A DNA stretch of 39,690 nucleotides, taken from positions 1-39,690 of the forward strand of contig JAGNDO010000049.1 of the NCBI GenBank assembly GCA_018003515.1, in the 5' to 3' direction. Within the stretch, counting starts at the first letter, position 1. Each line of letters opens with the position of its first letter. The position numbers were made by a program, and so were the translations under genes. Below are positions 1-7,389 of the stretch, piece after piece. This DNA comes from Caldilineaceae bacterium. GTDB lineage: Bacteria > Chloroflexota > Anaerolineae > Caldilineales > Caldilineaceae. Below the pieces are notes generated by a model that was not told where the DNA came from, made no database searches, and saw only the letters and a list, made by a program, of their open reading frames with translations.

Positions 1-2
1 CC

Positions 3-1637
3 GACAAGTCCCTCGAAGCACCCGCCGGGTCACGGACCCGGCTAGAGCGCGATGAGGAGCTTGCCGCCATCGCCACCCTCTACGAAACCGCCCTCACCGC
101 CGCCCACGCCCTAGACTTCGACGACCTCATCCGCCTCCCCGTCGCCCTCCTCGAAACCCACCCAGCCCCCGCCGCCGCCATCCGCCGCCGCTACCGCTGG
201 ATCTCCGTGGACGAATACCAAGACGTCAACCTGGCCCAATACCGCCTCCTACGCCTGCTCACCTCGGCACCTTCGTCCACCCCATCCACCCCGTCCACCC
301 CACTGCCTGACCCCGCCAACCCCGCCAACCTCTGCGTCATCGGCGATCCCGACCAAGCCATCTACGGCTTCCGCGGCGCGGACCACCGCTACTTCCGCCA
401 ATTTGAACAAGACCACCCCGGCGCCGTGCGCCTGCGTCTCAGCCGCAACTACCGCTCCGCCCCGGCCATCCTGGACGCCGCCACCCAAGTCATCGCCCGC
501 AACCCGGACCGGGATGCCGTGGACATCTGGACCGACCTGGTTTCCCAGGTCAAGCTCGACGTCATCCACACCCCCACGGACAAAGCCGAGGCCGAAACCG
601 TCGTCCACCGCATCGAGCAGATGGTCGGCGGCACCAGCTACTTCAGCCTCGACTCCGGCCGCGTGGACGACCGGGTGGGGGTCGGGGACGACACCATCTC
701 CCACACCTTCGGCGACTTTGCCGTACTCTATCGTCTCAACGCCCAAGCTCGCCTCCTGGCCGAAGCCCTGGACCGCTCCGGCATCCCCTACCTGACCGCC
801 GGCGAGACGCCCCTCACCGCCCGCAAGCCCATCCGGGTGATCCTGGCCTACCTCTGGCTGCGGGCCAATCCCCACAGCCGGGTACACCTGGCACAAATCT
901 TGGGCGACGGCAAAGGCCTGTTCAACGGCGCGGATTTGGACAAATTGTGGCCCTATTTCGACAACCCCGGTGCTCTGGCCGACAGGTTGCGGGCGGCTCA
1001 CGACTCCGGCGATTTTCCCAAAGCCCAACGGGAACGCCTCCTCTCCCTGGCCGCCTTCTGGCGAGAGATGGCACCCCCTCCCAGCCTCCCCCAGAGTGGG
1101 GGAGGGGCAGATTCGGCGTCAAAGGTGGCCTATTTGGTCGAAAAGGCCCACGCCTACCACCTGACCCTGGGCGGCGAGACCCCGGCGGGTGACGACGTGG
1201 ACCGCCTCACCCAGCGCGCCGCCCTCTTCGGCGACCGGCTGACCACCTTCCTGGAAAACGTGGCCCTCCAATCCGAGACCGACGCCTACGATCCCCGTGC
1301 CGATCGGGTCGCCCTCATGAGCATCCACGCCGCCAAAGGACTTGAATTCCCCGTCGTCTTCGTGGTCGGCTGTGAGGACGGATTGCTGCCTTACCGGCCC
1401 GCCAACCGGGACGTGGACTTGGCCGAAGAACGCCGCCTCTTCTACGTCGCCATGACCCGGGCCAAACAGCGCCTGATCCTGACCCACGCCCGCTCCCGCT
1501 TTCTCTTCGGCCAAAGCGTGGAAAATCCCCGCTCCCCCTACGTGGACGACATCCAGACCGCCCTGCTCGCCCTGCAATCCTCCAAGCGCATGGAGCGTCC
1601 GCCGGAGCCGGAGGGGAAGCAGCTTTCGTTGTTCTGA
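3..1637 (+). CDS. uvrD: UvrD/PcrA-type superfamily 1 DNA helicase, 5'-truncated by the window edge
   Basis: ATP-dependent 3'-5' DNA helicase of the UvrD/PcrA/Rep family, acting in nucleotide excision and mismatch repair or replication restart. The frame is open from base 3, so the N-terminal part with the Walker A motif lies outside the window. Visible motifs in order are DEYQDVN (Walker B, motif II), GDPDQAIYGFRGA (motif III region), LSRNYRS (motif IV), MSIHAAKGLEFPVVF (motif V) and EERRLFYVAMTRAK (motif VI). It ends at a TGA followed by a large hairpin. Three stretches look inserted between motifs: a palindrome-encoded APAGSRTRLER at the very start, a Ser/Thr/Pro tract after motif II, and a palindrome-encoded APPPSLPQSGGGADSA before motif V. 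Family assignment is firm. The choice between UvrD, PcrA and Rep is not settled. Confidence 0.93.
   Translation, partial: DKSLEAPAGSRTRLERDEELAAIATLYETALTAAHALDFDDLIRLPVALLETHPAPAAAIRRRYRWISVDEYQDVNLAQYRLLRLLTSAPSSTPSTPSTPLPDPANPANLCVIGDPDQAIYGFRGADHRYFRQFEQDHPGAVRLRLSRNYRSAPAILDAATQVIARNPDRDAVDIWTDLVSQVKLDVIHTPTDKAEAETVVHRIEQMVGGTSYFSLDSGRVDDRVGVGDDTISHTFGDFAVLYRLNAQARLLAEALDRSGIPYLTAGETPLTARKPIRVILAYLWLRANPHSRVHLAQILGDGKGLFNGADLDKLWPYFDNPGALADRLRAAHDSGDFPKAQRERLLSLAAFWREMAPPPSLPQSGGGADSASKVAYLVEKAHAYHLTLGGETPAGDDVDRLTQRAALFGDRLTTFLENVALQSETDAYDPRADRVALMSIHAAKGLEFPVVFVVGCEDGLLPYRPANRDVDLAEERRLFYVAMTRAKQRLILTHARSRFLFGQSVENPRSPYVDDIQTALLALQSSKRMERPPEPEGKQLSLF
20..48. repeat. REP-like palindrome inside the uvrD reading frame
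   Basis: A 29-base sequence centred on the hairpin CCGGGTC-ACG-GACCCGG. It is read in frame as part of the helicase. The same 29 bases occur at 37844-38119, where they are split by a 235-bp MITE-like element. The copy here is therefore the uninterrupted form of that target. Confidence 0.75.
1073..1116. repeat. C-rich/G-rich hairpin repeat inside the uvrD reading frame
   Basis: A pyrimidine-rich arm and a G-rich arm form a hairpin inside the helicase gene. A closely similar sequence lies in the gap at 37732-37770, sharing the opening ACCCCCTCCCA and a GGGGGAGG arm. In the protein it encodes a low-complexity Pro/Ser/Gly stretch before motif V. It looks like a dispersed intergenic repeat tolerated in a surface loop. 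Confidence 0.6.
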
Positions 1638-1654
1638 CCCAAGCCTCAGAACCA

Positions 1655-1718
1655 AAAAGAACGCTGATTTTCCAGATGCACGCAAATCTGCGTGCGTCTG
1701 GAAAATCAGCGTTCTTTT
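1655..1718. terminator. 30-bp-stem hairpin between convergent genes
   Basis: Two 30-base arms (1655-1684 and 1689-1718) pair with one G-T wobble around a 4-base loop. The left end is A-rich and the right end is T-rich, so it could terminate transcription in both directions. It sits 17 bases after the uvrD stop and faces the convergent oxidoreductase operon. Its arms start with AGAACGCTGATTTTC, which is shared with the larger palindrome near 4447-4680. It is therefore also a member of a dispersed repeat family. The rest of the gap (1719-1894) is an AT-rich stretch with ACAAAGA repeats and no gene. Confidence 0.6.
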
Positions 1719-1894
1719 CAGGGCTATGCTGGGAAAAGATCCTTTTTGCCACAAAGATCACAAAGAACACAAAGAAAAAAAGAAGGCGTTTCTCTCTGCG
1801 CTCTCGGCGGGTAAATGGCTTTTTGTAGCGGGGTCATTCAGGGATCTTGGTCGTTAATTTAGCGGAAATTCGCCCGATCCGCGCCATCTGCGTT

Positions 1895-2719
1895 CTATTT
1901 CGGAACTTGATCGTACGTCTTGAAATCCCCCAGGGGGAAGTAGGGCACCATCTCGTCCCGGATAAAATCCAGGGCGCTGGATGGGTCGATGCGCCAGTTG
2001 GTGGGGCAGGAACTCAGCACCTCGACGATGCTCAACCCCCGGCCCTCGATCTGGGCTTGGAAGGCCAGGGTGATGGCCTTTTTGGCCTTGCGCACCTCGG
2101 CCACGGAGTGCATGGAGCGGCGCACGGCATAGGCCACGCCGGGCAGCAGGGCCAACATCTCGGTCATGCGCACGGGATAGCCCTGGGTCGCCACATCCCG
2201 GCCCAGAGGCGAGGAGGAGGTGACCTGGCCGGGCAGGGAGGTGGGGGCCATCTGCCCGCCGGTCATGCCATAGATGGCGTTGTTGACAAAGATCACCGTG
2301 ATATTCTCGCCCCGGGCCGCGGCGTGCAAAATCTCATTGCCGCCAATGGAGACCAGATCCCCATCCCCCTGATAGGTGAAGATAATCTTCTCCGGCATCA
2401 CCCGCTTGAGGCCCGTGGCCATGGCCGGGGCGCGTCCGTGGGCCGCCTCGCAGCCATCCACGTTGAAGTATTGGTACGCAAAGACCGCACACCCCACCGG
2501 GGCCACGGCGATGGTGCGCTCCCGCAGCCCCAACTCGTCCAGCACCTCGGCCACCAGCCGATGCACCGAGCCGTGGGTGCAGCCGGGACAATAGTGGGTT
2601 TGGATATCCTTCAGACTTTCGGGATGGTCGTAGATCAACTCCATCGGGGCGGTTACGTCGGCCTTTGCCCCGTTGCCATTGGCATGTCTGGGCGGAGCGG
2701 TCATCACATGGTGGTCCAT
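1895..2719 (-). CDS. 2-oxoacid:ferredoxin oxidoreductase, beta (TPP-binding) subunit
   Basis: A 274-residue thiamine-pyrophosphate-binding subunit of a 2-oxoacid:ferredoxin oxidoreductase (VOR/KOR type). This enzyme oxidatively decarboxylates a 2-oxoacid to an acyl-CoA while reducing ferredoxin. Visible features are HYCPGCTHG near residue 42, [13 protein letters not shown], and the TPP/Mg motif [12 protein letters not shown] followed by [17 protein letters not shown]. The end, with [10 protein letters not shown] and PYFPLGDFK, is typical of the family. The start at 2719 is supported by AAAGGAGA eight bases upstream. It is the last gene of the operon and is separated from the alpha gene by two tandem 97-bp palindromic repeats. 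The preferred substrate (branched-chain 2-oxoacid or 2-oxoglutarate) cannot be decided here. Confidence 0.9.
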   Translation of the reverse strand: MDHHVMTAPPRHANGNGAKADVTAPMELIYDHPESLKDIQTHYCPGCTHGSVHRLVAEVLDELGLRERTIAVAPVGCAVFAYQYFNVDGCEAAHGRAPAMATGLKRVMPEKIIFTYQGDGDLVSIGGNEILHAAARGENITVIFVNNAIYGMTGGQMAPTSLPGQVTSSSPLGRDVATQGYPVRMTEMLALLPGVAYAVRRSMHSVAEVRKAKKAITLAFQAQIEGRGLSIVEVLSSCPTNWRIDPSSALDFIRDEMVPYFPLGDFKTYDQVPK

Positions 2720-2752
2720 TATTGTTTCTCCTTTTACAAGTCTCGTTCAAGT

Positions 2753-2849
2753 CTCGTTCCCACGCTCCGCGTGGGAATGCGGGCGGACGCTCCGGCGTCC
2801 CTCGGCGCAGAGCGCCGGTTTGCGCTCCCACGCGGAGCGTGGGAGCGAG
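2753..2849. repeat. 97-bp palindromic repeat, copy a
   Basis: First of three 97-bp copies in the window. The outer arms CTCGTTCCCACGCTCCGCG and CGCGGAGCGTGGGAGCGAG pair, and an inner GC-rich hairpin centred on GGCGTCCCTCGGCGC lies between them. It sits inside the oxidoreductase operon between the alpha and beta genes. Reading frames across it (PTLRVGM, PRGAWER) are repeat-derived and not genes. Confidence 0.85.
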
Positions 2850-2890
2850 CAGATTTTGAGTCAAATCTCGTTCCCACTCTCGTTCCCAAT

Positions 2891-2987
2891 CTCGTTCCCA
2901 CGCTCCGCGTGGGAATGCGGGCGGACGCTCCGGCGTCCCTCGGCGCAGAGCGCCGGTTTGGGTTCCCACGCGGAGCGTGGGAACGAG
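2891..2987. repeat. 97-bp palindromic repeat, copy b
   Basis: Second copy, tandem to copy a and in the same orientation. The two are identical in most positions and differ mainly in the right inner arm. The 41 bases between the copies hold further TCTCGTTCCCA fragments, as if the ends had slipped or been duplicated. With copy a it fills nearly all of the 275-bp alpha-beta gap. Confidence 0.85.
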
Positions 2988-2994
2988 CAAGGGG

Positions 2995-4110
2995 TTAGGC
3001 CAACGCCTTGACCAAGCGGTCGGCCTTAGTCAACACACCCCCGGCCTCGACCCGATTGCACAGGGCTTCCAGGTGGCCCAGTTCGGGCAAAATGTCCTCC
3101 GGCAGGGGGATCATGCCGCCCATGCGGCCCAGGAAGCGCACGGGCACCCGTTGACGCACAATGCGGGTTACGTCGTCCAGCATCTGCCCGGCGTTCATCT
3201 CCACCACCAACACCCCCTGGACCTGATCGATCAGGGCATCCAACGCATCTTCGGGATAGGGCCACAGGCTGATGGGCCGGAACAGCCCCACCTTGACCCC
3301 CTTTGCCCTGGCCTGGCGGATGGCAGACTGGGCAATCCGCCCCACCGTGCCAAAGGCCACCATCAGATAGTCCGCATCTTCCACCATAAAAGTCTCGTAG
3401 CGCACCTCGGTCTGGCGGATCACCTCCAGCTTGGCCTGCAAGCGCAGATTCAATTCTTCCAACCCCTCGGCCCCCATGAAGAGGGAGCTGATGTGCCGAG
3501 GCTCTCGGCCCTCTGCGCCGGTCAGGGCCCAATCGGGCCGGGTGCTGGGCGGGGGCTTGAAGGGGGGCATCTGCACCGGCTCCATCATCTGGCCCAGGGA
3601 GCCGTCCCCCAGGATGACGACGATGTGCCGGTATTTGTTGGCCAGATCAAAGCTCCCGTAGGTCAGGTCCACCCCCTCCTGCACCGTGGAGGGGGCCAGG
3701 ACGATGGGGTGGAAATCCCCGTGGCCGGCGGAGCGGGTCATCTGGAAATAGTCGGCCTGGCTGGGCTGGATGTTGCCCAACCCCGGCCCGCCGCGCATGA
3801 TGTCCACCAGCACGCAGGGTACCTCGCTGCCGGCGATATAGCTCATCCCCTCTTGCATCAGGCTGATGCCGGGGGACGAGGACGAGCTCATGGCGTTAAA
3901 CCCGGCGCTGGCCGCCCCATAGACCATGTTGACGGCGGCCACTTCGCTCTCCGCCTGCAAAAAAGCCCGGCCATGTTCGGGCATGTGCAGGGCCATGTAT
4001 TCCAACAGCTCGGTCTGGGGGGTGATGGGGTAGCCAAAATAGGCCTCCACCCCGGCCCGGATGGCCGCTTCGGCCAGGGCTTCGTTGCCTTTCCATAGTT
4101 CTTTGGTCAT
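2995..4110 (-). CDS. vorB: 2-oxoacid:ferredoxin oxidoreductase, alpha subunit (VorB-like)
   Basis: A 371-residue alpha subunit carrying the pyrimidine-binding (residues ~15-190) and transketolase C-terminal-like domains of a 2-oxoacid:ferredoxin oxidoreductase. The start reads [20 protein letters not shown], then [10 protein letters not shown], the hallmark of VorB/KorA-type subunits. Further matches are [37 protein letters not shown] and [16 protein letters not shown]. The start at 4110 is chosen because AAAGGAAA lies just upstream and the family motif begins at residue 4. A longer frame reaching 4332 overlaps the ferredoxin gene. It lies 22 bp after the ferredoxin gene and upstream of the beta gene. 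No separate gamma-subunit gene is visible. Confidence 0.9.
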   Translation of the reverse strand: MTKELWKGNEALAEAAIRAGVEAYFGYPITPQTELLEYMALHMPEHGRAFLQAESEVAAVNMVYGAASAGFNAMSSSSSPGISLMQEGMSYIAGSEVPCVLVDIMRGGPGLGNIQPSQADYFQMTRSAGHGDFHPIVLAPSTVQEGVDLTYGSFDLANKYRHIVVILGDGSLGQMMEPVQMPPFKPPPSTRPDWALTGAEGREPRHISSLFMGAEGLEELNLRLQAKLEVIRQTEVRYETFMVEDADYLMVAFGTVGRIAQSAIRQARAKGVKVGLFRPISLWPYPEDALDALIDQVQGVLVVEMNAGQMLDDVTRIVRQRVPVRFLGRMGGMIPLPEDILPELGHLEALCNRVEAGGVLTKADRLVKALA

Positions 4111-4132
4111 GGTTGTTTCCTTTGGCGTAGGG

Positions 4133-4408
4133 TCAGGCCGGGATGGGCGTGGCCACCGTCGGCGCGGCCATGACGGGCTGGCGGCGGCGGAGGGGTTCCC
4201 GGTAGACGCTGAAGACCACGTCCGGGCAAGCCACGGCGCAGATGGCGCAGCCGGTGCAATGATTTTCGTGTTCGTCCAGAGCCACAACCTGATAGCCCCG
4301 GGCGTTGTAGGTGGCCCCAAGGGCCAGCACACCCTGGGGGCAGGCCGCCACGCACAGGGCGCATCCCTTGCAGCGCTCCGAATGGATCAATACGGTTCCT
4401 TTGGCCAT
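4133..4408 (-). CDS. 2x[4Fe-4S] ferredoxin subunit of the 2-oxoacid oxidoreductase
   Basis: A 91-residue protein with two classical 4Fe-4S binding motifs, [12 protein letters not shown] and [12 protein letters not shown]. It is the electron-transfer (delta-type) subunit passing electrons from the TPP site to external ferredoxin. The start at 4408 follows AAAAGGAGA at good spacing. It is the first gene of the operon (ferredoxin, alpha, beta, on the minus strand). The Pro/Ala-rich tail after the second cluster ([14 protein letters not shown]) is longer than in minimal ferredoxin subunits and probably disordered. Confidence 0.9.
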   Translation of the reverse strand: MAKGTVLIHSERCKGCALCVAACPQGVLALGATYNARGYQVVALDEHENHCTGCAICAVACPDVVFSVYREPLRRRQPVMAAPTVATPIPA

Positions 4409-4446
4409 GAGGATCTCCTTTTCAGAACAAACAAGCCGGATAATCG

Positions 4447-4680
4447 AACGCTGATTTTCAGGATATACGCAGATCAAAGCTGGTTTGCCGACGAATCGTA
4501 AAAATCATGTAGCGATCAAGATGATGATGAAATGTAGGTGCGGTTTTTAACCGCACGATCCCTCGGCAAATGTGAATTGTGCGGTTAAAAACCGCACCTA
4601 CAGGTATTCACCATCATCTTGATCACTACAGAATCGTAAAAATCAACAAAAATCTGCGTGTATCAGGGGAATCTGCGTTC
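4447..4680. repeat. Outer palindrome of the AACGCTGATTTTC family
   Basis: The left arm (AACGCTGATTTTCAGGATAT and onward to 4480) pairs with the right arm at 4646-4680 (AAAATCTGCGTGTATCAG and onward). It shares its terminal sequence with the hairpin at 1655-1718. A second, MITE-like palindrome (4508-4630) is nested in its middle. It lies directly upstream of the ferredoxin gene, in a gene-poor gap of about 700 bp. Confidence 0.6.
4508..4630. mobile_element. 123-bp MITE-like palindromic insertion with 15-bp flanking duplication
   Basis: The ends TGTAGCGATCAAGATGATG and CATCATCTTGATCACTACA are inverted repeats with one mismatch. Inside, a perfect 23-bp inverted pair carries GTGCGGTTTTTAACCGCAC, which is itself palindromic. 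The 15 bases GAATCGTAAAAATCA stand immediately on both sides (4493-4507 and 4631-4645). This is what a target duplication looks like, although 15 bp is long for one. There is no coding capacity. Confidence 0.6.
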
Positions 4681-4692
4681 TATGGACGCGAA

Positions 4693-4783
4693 AACACCCT
4701 ATCCACTTGGTTGACCGTAAACGGCATTCGCTGCGACAGGGTAGGCAAACCCCGGCAAGACAGCACAAAGTGGGTAGGGTGTT
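4693..4783. repeat. Long-loop inverted repeat (16-bp arms)
   Basis: Arms AACACCCTATCCACTT (4693-4708) and AAGTGGGTAGGGTGTT (4768-4783) pair with one mismatch around a 59-base loop. It overlaps the possible small ORF on the minus strand and lies upstream of the ferredoxin operon. It could be a structured leader or another member of the intergenic palindromes. Confidence 0.45.
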
Positions 4784-4815
4784 GGGTACAACCGCATCGT
4801 CGTTGATGCATTCAT
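4699..4815 (-). CDS. Possible 38-residue leader peptide upstream of the ferredoxin operon
   Basis: A minus-strand ORF of 38 codons, rich in Pro, Tyr and Ala (begins MNASTTMRLYPTPYP, ends VYGQPSG). Its ATG at 4815 follows AGGAGA at 5-6 bases, and a perfect TATAAT lies about 33 bases upstream. Good initiation signals suggest it may be translated. The region also forms an inverted repeat, so it may be repeat-derived. It ends about 290 bp before the ferredoxin start, with two palindromes between. No homologue is recognised. Confidence 0.3.
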   Translation of the reverse strand: MNASTTMRLYPTPYPLCAVLPGFAYPVAANAVYGQPSG

Positions 4816-4847
4816 TCTTGTCTCCTATGAAATTGATCGATAGATCT

Positions 4848-4853
4848 ATTATA
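4848..4853 (-). promoter_or_regulatory. Candidate -10 box for the ferredoxin/oxidoreductase operon leader
   Basis: Read on the minus strand, this is TATAAT in the context GGGTGTATAATAGATC, in an AT-rich island of an otherwise GC-rich window. No convincing -35 hexamer is seen 16-18 bases upstream. It is the best-looking promoter element facing the minus-strand operon. Confidence 0.35.
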
Positions 4854-5006
4854 CACCCATTTTTGAAAAACTCCCCACATTCTGACAGGATACTTTTCCT
4901 AACTTTCAGGGGTCATCTGTCATCAATCCGCGGACAGGACACCCGACCCTTGGAAACAATGCCCAATGCCCCTGGTTTGTAGAAAGTTTCACAAGTATGA
5001 TGGAGG

Positions 5007-5085
5007 GCGAATGGCGGATGGCGAATGGCGAGGGGCAAACCCCGTGCAACTCACATCCCGCGTCCCGCCATTCGCCATTCGCCAT
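5007..5085. repeat. Inverted GGCGAAT(GGCGAAT)n repeat upstream of the reductase-like gene
   Basis: An arm of repeated GCGAATGGCG units at 5007-5030 pairs with CGCCATTCGCCATTCGCC at 5068-5085. The structure ends less than 30 bases before the start codon at 5114, so it lies in the 5' leader of the transcript. The bases from 4854 to 5006 show no gene. Confidence 0.55.
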
Positions 5086-5113
5086 TTGCTCATTTTCTTG
5101 GGGGGAGAAACCG

Positions 5114-7309
5114 ATGAAACAGGTGTTGGTGATTCATCTAAATACGGAGAATTCGGAGGGCGTTGTGAGCTTTTTGGGCCAGAAGCTCTCTTTGCTGCGC
5201 CGAGGCTGTGGGGGGGATGTGGCCCAGGCCCGGCAGTTGATTGCGGACCATGATGGCAAGGTGGACGCCATTGGCCTGGAGGGGCTGCCGGCGGAGTTGA
5301 CCCTGGGACCGGCCCATCGACCCCATGTGCTGGGGGCGAACTTGGCGGCCGCAGCACAGCAGACGCCCGTGGTGGATGGCGGCGGCATCCGTCCGGGGTT
5401 GGAGCGCTGGGGCGTCATCCTGGCAGACCGGGCCCAGCCAGGGATCTTTGCCCAGAAGCGGGTGTTGATGGTGCCGGGGCTGAACCACAATGGGTTGGCC
5501 CAATCCTTGGGGCGGCGGGGCAGTTCCATCCGCTATGCGGACCCGCTCGTCTACTTCAACCTGCCGGACTTGCCCGGCGTGGGCAGCAAGTTGACTTTGG
5601 AACAGGCCGCGCCCGCCACCTTGGACCAGCTCAAGGACGCCCCCTTCCGGCGCATCCTGCCCCAGGCCGGGGAGCCGGGGAAGGCGCGCACGGCGGACCC
5701 CTTCGCCGATGCGGATCTGATTGCCGGGGACGTGGGGGCCATCCGCCGCTATGCGCCGGCCTCGCTCAAGCGCAAGACGATTGTGGTGGAGCACGCGGAC
5801 GAGGCGGATCTGGCGGATCTGCGCAAACGGGGGGCGGCCATTGTGGTGACTATGATGCCCTCTTTGGACGAAAGCGACGATCTGGGGCGGTGGTCCGCGG
5901 CTACGGTCGAGGCGGTGCTGGTTGCGTTGCGACCCGATCCCTTGGCCCCCCTGTCCGAGGACACGTATTTGGATTTAATGGCCGATATTTTGTGGACCCC
6001 AGCCGTTCGTACTCTTCAAAAAGAAGAGGCGGGGATCAACCGCTTTGCTTTTGTGATCCATCCCCTGTCCATGGACTTTATCCATAACCACAAGGCCTTC
6101 CGCTGGACCCGTTTTCTGCCCGATGCCCTTGTGGAACCCATTGCGGCCTTGGTGCCGCCCATGTATATCTCCAAGATCACGGGCGGCGTCTCGCCCACCA
6201 CGGGCCAGCGCATCGAGGGCCACCTGATCTCCCTGGGTGCCACGCCCCGGCAGATGATGAAGCACGATGAGCGCTTTACCTATCGCCAGTTGAACCAGTC
6301 GGCCAAGATGGCCGAGCGGCTGGGGGCGCGCATCATGGGGTTGGGCGCCTTCACCAGCGTGGTGGGGGACGCCGGCATCACCGTGGCCCACGAGGCGGAC
6401 ATCGCCATCACCAGCGGCAACAGTTTGACCGTGGCGGCCACCTTGGAGGCGGCCAAGCAGGCGGTGATCAAGATGGGGGCCACGGATCTGACGAAGGGCA
6501 AGGTGATGATTGTGGGGGCCACGGGCAGCATTGCGTCCGTGTGCGCCCGGCTGCTGGCCCAGGCCATCCACGACGTGGTGCTGGTCTCGATTGAGCCGGA
6601 GAAGCTGATCGAGCTGAAGCGGGTGATCCAGGCCGAGACCCCGGGCTGTCGGGTGACCATTGCCACCAAGACCGGCGGGCTGGTGAAGGATTGCGATTTG
6701 ATCGTCACGGCCACGTCGGCCTTTGGCCAGCGGGTGATCGACGTCACCCAATGCAAGCCCGGCGCGGTGATCTGCGACGTGGCCCGGCCTCTGGACATCA
6801 ACCCGGCGGAGGCGGCCCTGCGCCCGGACATCCTGGTGATCGAGAGTGGCGAGGTGCTGATTCCGGGAGAGGTGGACTTTGGCTACAACATCGGCCTGCC
6901 GCCCAAGACCGCCTACGCCTGCCTGGGCGAGACCGCGCTGCTGACCATGGATGGGCGCTTTGTGGACTATACCCTGGGCCGCAACATCGAGATGGAGCGG
7001 GTGAAGGAGATTTTCCGGCTGTTCAAGAAGCACGGCTTCCAGTTGGCCGGTCTGCGCTCCTTTGGCGAGTACATCACCGACGAAGATGTGGCCCGGCGGC
7101 GGGCCCTGGCCGAAAAACTGCGCCAGGACCCGGATCTCTACCGGCGCACGGTGGCCGAGGCTGGGCAGAAGTTGGCGAAGATCCCGGTCATGTCTAAGGG
7201 GGTGGGCGCGTCGGGGGGCGGGAATGGCAAGGTCAAGTGGGCTGGGGTGGTTGCGGGGGTGGGGGTGCTGGCGGTGGTGATGGGGCTGCGGGGGCGGGGT
7301 GGGGGGTGA
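5114..7309 (+). CDS. Long-chain acyl-ACP reductase-like oxidoreductase with N-terminal extension and C-terminal membrane segment
   Basis: A 731-residue protein. Roughly residues 300-690 resemble cyanobacterial acyl-ACP reductase (AAR), which reduces fatty acyl-ACP/CoA to aldehyde with NADPH. Shared landmarks are [11 protein letters not shown], an ITSGNSLT segment, the Rossmann motif [15 protein letters not shown] (~467-481), [18 protein letters not shown] and [14 protein letters not shown]. The Cys near residue 603 aligns with the acyl-thioester Cys of AAR. Cyanobacterial AAR has about 340 residues, so the first ~290 residues here are extra and I do not recognise them. The C-terminus has a hydrophobic stretch ([17 protein letters not shown]), probably a tail anchor. 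The start at 5114 follows GGGGGGAGA. No aldehyde decarbonylase lies nearby, so an alkane pathway is not implied. It could instead act on wax, plasmalogen or aldehyde precursors. Confidence 0.7.
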   Translation: MKQVLVIHLNTENSEGVVSFLGQKLSLLRRGCGGDVAQARQLIADHDGKVDAIGLEGLPAELTLGPAHRPHVLGANLAAAAQQTPVVDGGGIRPGLERWGVILADRAQPGIFAQKRVLMVPGLNHNGLAQSLGRRGSSIRYADPLVYFNLPDLPGVGSKLTLEQAAPATLDQLKDAPFRRILPQAGEPGKARTADPFADADLIAGDVGAIRRYAPASLKRKTIVVEHADEADLADLRKRGAAIVVTMMPSLDESDDLGRWSAATVEAVLVALRPDPLAPLSEDTYLDLMADILWTPAVRTLQKEEAGINRFAFVIHPLSMDFIHNHKAFRWTRFLPDALVEPIAALVPPMYISKITGGVSPTTGQRIEGHLISLGATPRQMMKHDERFTYRQLNQSAKMAERLGARIMGLGAFTSVVGDAGITVAHEADIAITSGNSLTVAATLEAAKQAVIKMGATDLTKGKVMIVGATGSIASVCARLLAQAIHDVVLVSIEPEKLIELKRVIQAETPGCRVTIATKTGGLVKDCDLIVTATSAFGQRVIDVTQCKPGAVICDVARPLDINPAEAALRPDILVIESGEVLIPGEVDFGYNIGLPPKTAYACLGETALLTMDGRFVDYTLGRNIEMERVKEIFRLFKKHGFQLAGLRSFGEYITDEDVARRRALAEKLRQDPDLYRRTVAEAGQKLAKIPVMSKGVGASGGGNGKVKWAGVVAGVGVLAVVMGLRGRGGG

Positions 7310-7389
7310 GGCGGGGCGAGGGTGAATTGCAAGGGGCGGGCGACCGGGGGGATGGGTCGTCCGTCCCTTTTCTTGTGTGGAAGCGTTTT

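Noticed and set aside
1847-2998. Plus-strand frame of 383 codons over the beta-subunit region, and the partly overlapping minus-strand frame at 2334-2990
   Set aside because: The first is antisense to the oxidoreductase beta subunit and ends in the 97-bp repeats (PTLRVGMRADAP-type peptides). The second is a shifted-frame shadow of the same gene. Both are repeat-derived or shadow frames.
4061-4501. Plus-strand frame of 146 codons over the ferredoxin gene
   Set aside because: It is antisense to a protein with two intact 4Fe-4S motifs, with no ribosome site or recognisable product.
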